Source: Isoperla grammatica
Taxonomy: Eukaryota > Arthropoda > Insecta > Plecoptera > Perlodidae
Assembly: GCA_945910005.1 (NCBI GenBank)
Contig: OX246745.1
Location: 38,719,215 to 38,783,214 of the forward strand
Reading direction: 5' to 3'
DNA: 64,000 nt
Position numbers and translations under genes: made by a program. Under the pieces are notes generated by a model. It did no database searches. It was not told the origin of the DNA and saw only the letters and a program-made list of their open reading frames with translations. Below are positions 63,932 to 64,000 of the stretch, one piece after another (positions within the stretch are counted from its first letter, which is position 1; each line of letters opens with the position of its first letter).

Positions 63932-64000
63932 TGGTCACGCTTTGATATTGAGGGCTTTTATACAAGGTTTCATTCTGATTGGATTGTCGAGATGGTTGAA

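Larger units (their letters stand above)
56006..64000. repeat. Tandem segment unit 4 (runs off the window)
   Basis: Starts at the same AACTATCAT boundary and carries a private insertion at 56014-56570, a hAT-like element (58116-59082), one gene (59486-60452), the 2.47 kb satellite insertion (60733-63198) and the 16-bp array. From about 60060 to the window end it is almost identical to unit 1 from 30300 at a near-constant offset of about 29.76 kb. Confidence 0.85.

Overview
This is a eukaryotic, AT-rich, repeat-dense nuclear window from an invertebrate animal. An arthropod, perhaps an insect, is my best guess, on three grounds: spliced genes with GT-AG introns, TATA boxes followed by a TCAGTC-type initiator, and a 5S-rRNA-derived SINE plus a tRNA-derived SINE of a kind I associate with arthropod genomes. 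The species cannot be fixed from the sequence. No housekeeping gene, CRISPR array or bacterial-type operon is present.

Layout. 1-2.7 kb: non-coding, with a diverged duplication and a minus-strand 5S-derived SINE. 2.8-3.1 kb: promoter and first exon of a secreted-protein gene, orphaned, with a small TA-flanked element in its splice donor. 3.25-18.3 kb: five Tx1-clade (L1-superfamily) LINE copies, head to tail on the minus strand, each set between (GT)n and (ATT)n tracts. One is near full length (two ORFs); four are 5' truncated. 18.4-24.2 kb: two LINEs with a restriction-like endonuclease (R2-superfamily type) and another Tx1-type 3' end. 24.3-24.6 kb: a tRNA-derived SINE.

24.8-64 kb: four tandem copies of one segment with a core of about 4.6-4.7 kb. 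Each carries a two-exon minus-strand gene for a small secreted protein of 210-213 aa: signal peptide, short propeptide ending in a furin-like RLKR site, then a mature region of long serine runs broken by short acidic His/aromatic modules. Each copy has its own TATA box and polyadenylation signal. Promoter, exon 1 and exon 2 are conserved among copies; much of the rest is diverged or interrupted. Copy-specific insertions include a 3.4 kb inverted repeat with a broken CXC-domain gene (unit 1), a 1.77 kb long-TIR element and a solo LTR (unit 2), nested LINEs (unit 3), a hAT-like element (unit 4), and a 2.47 kb insertion with a 148-bp satellite shared by units 1 and 4. A degenerate 16-bp tandem array lies at the distal end of every unit.

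The two points most worth following are the tandem family of poly-serine, probably phosphorylated, secreted proteins, and the repeated insertion of unrelated LINEs into different microsatellites: Tx1-type in (AC)n, one R2-type in (TAA)n, another in (ATG)n.
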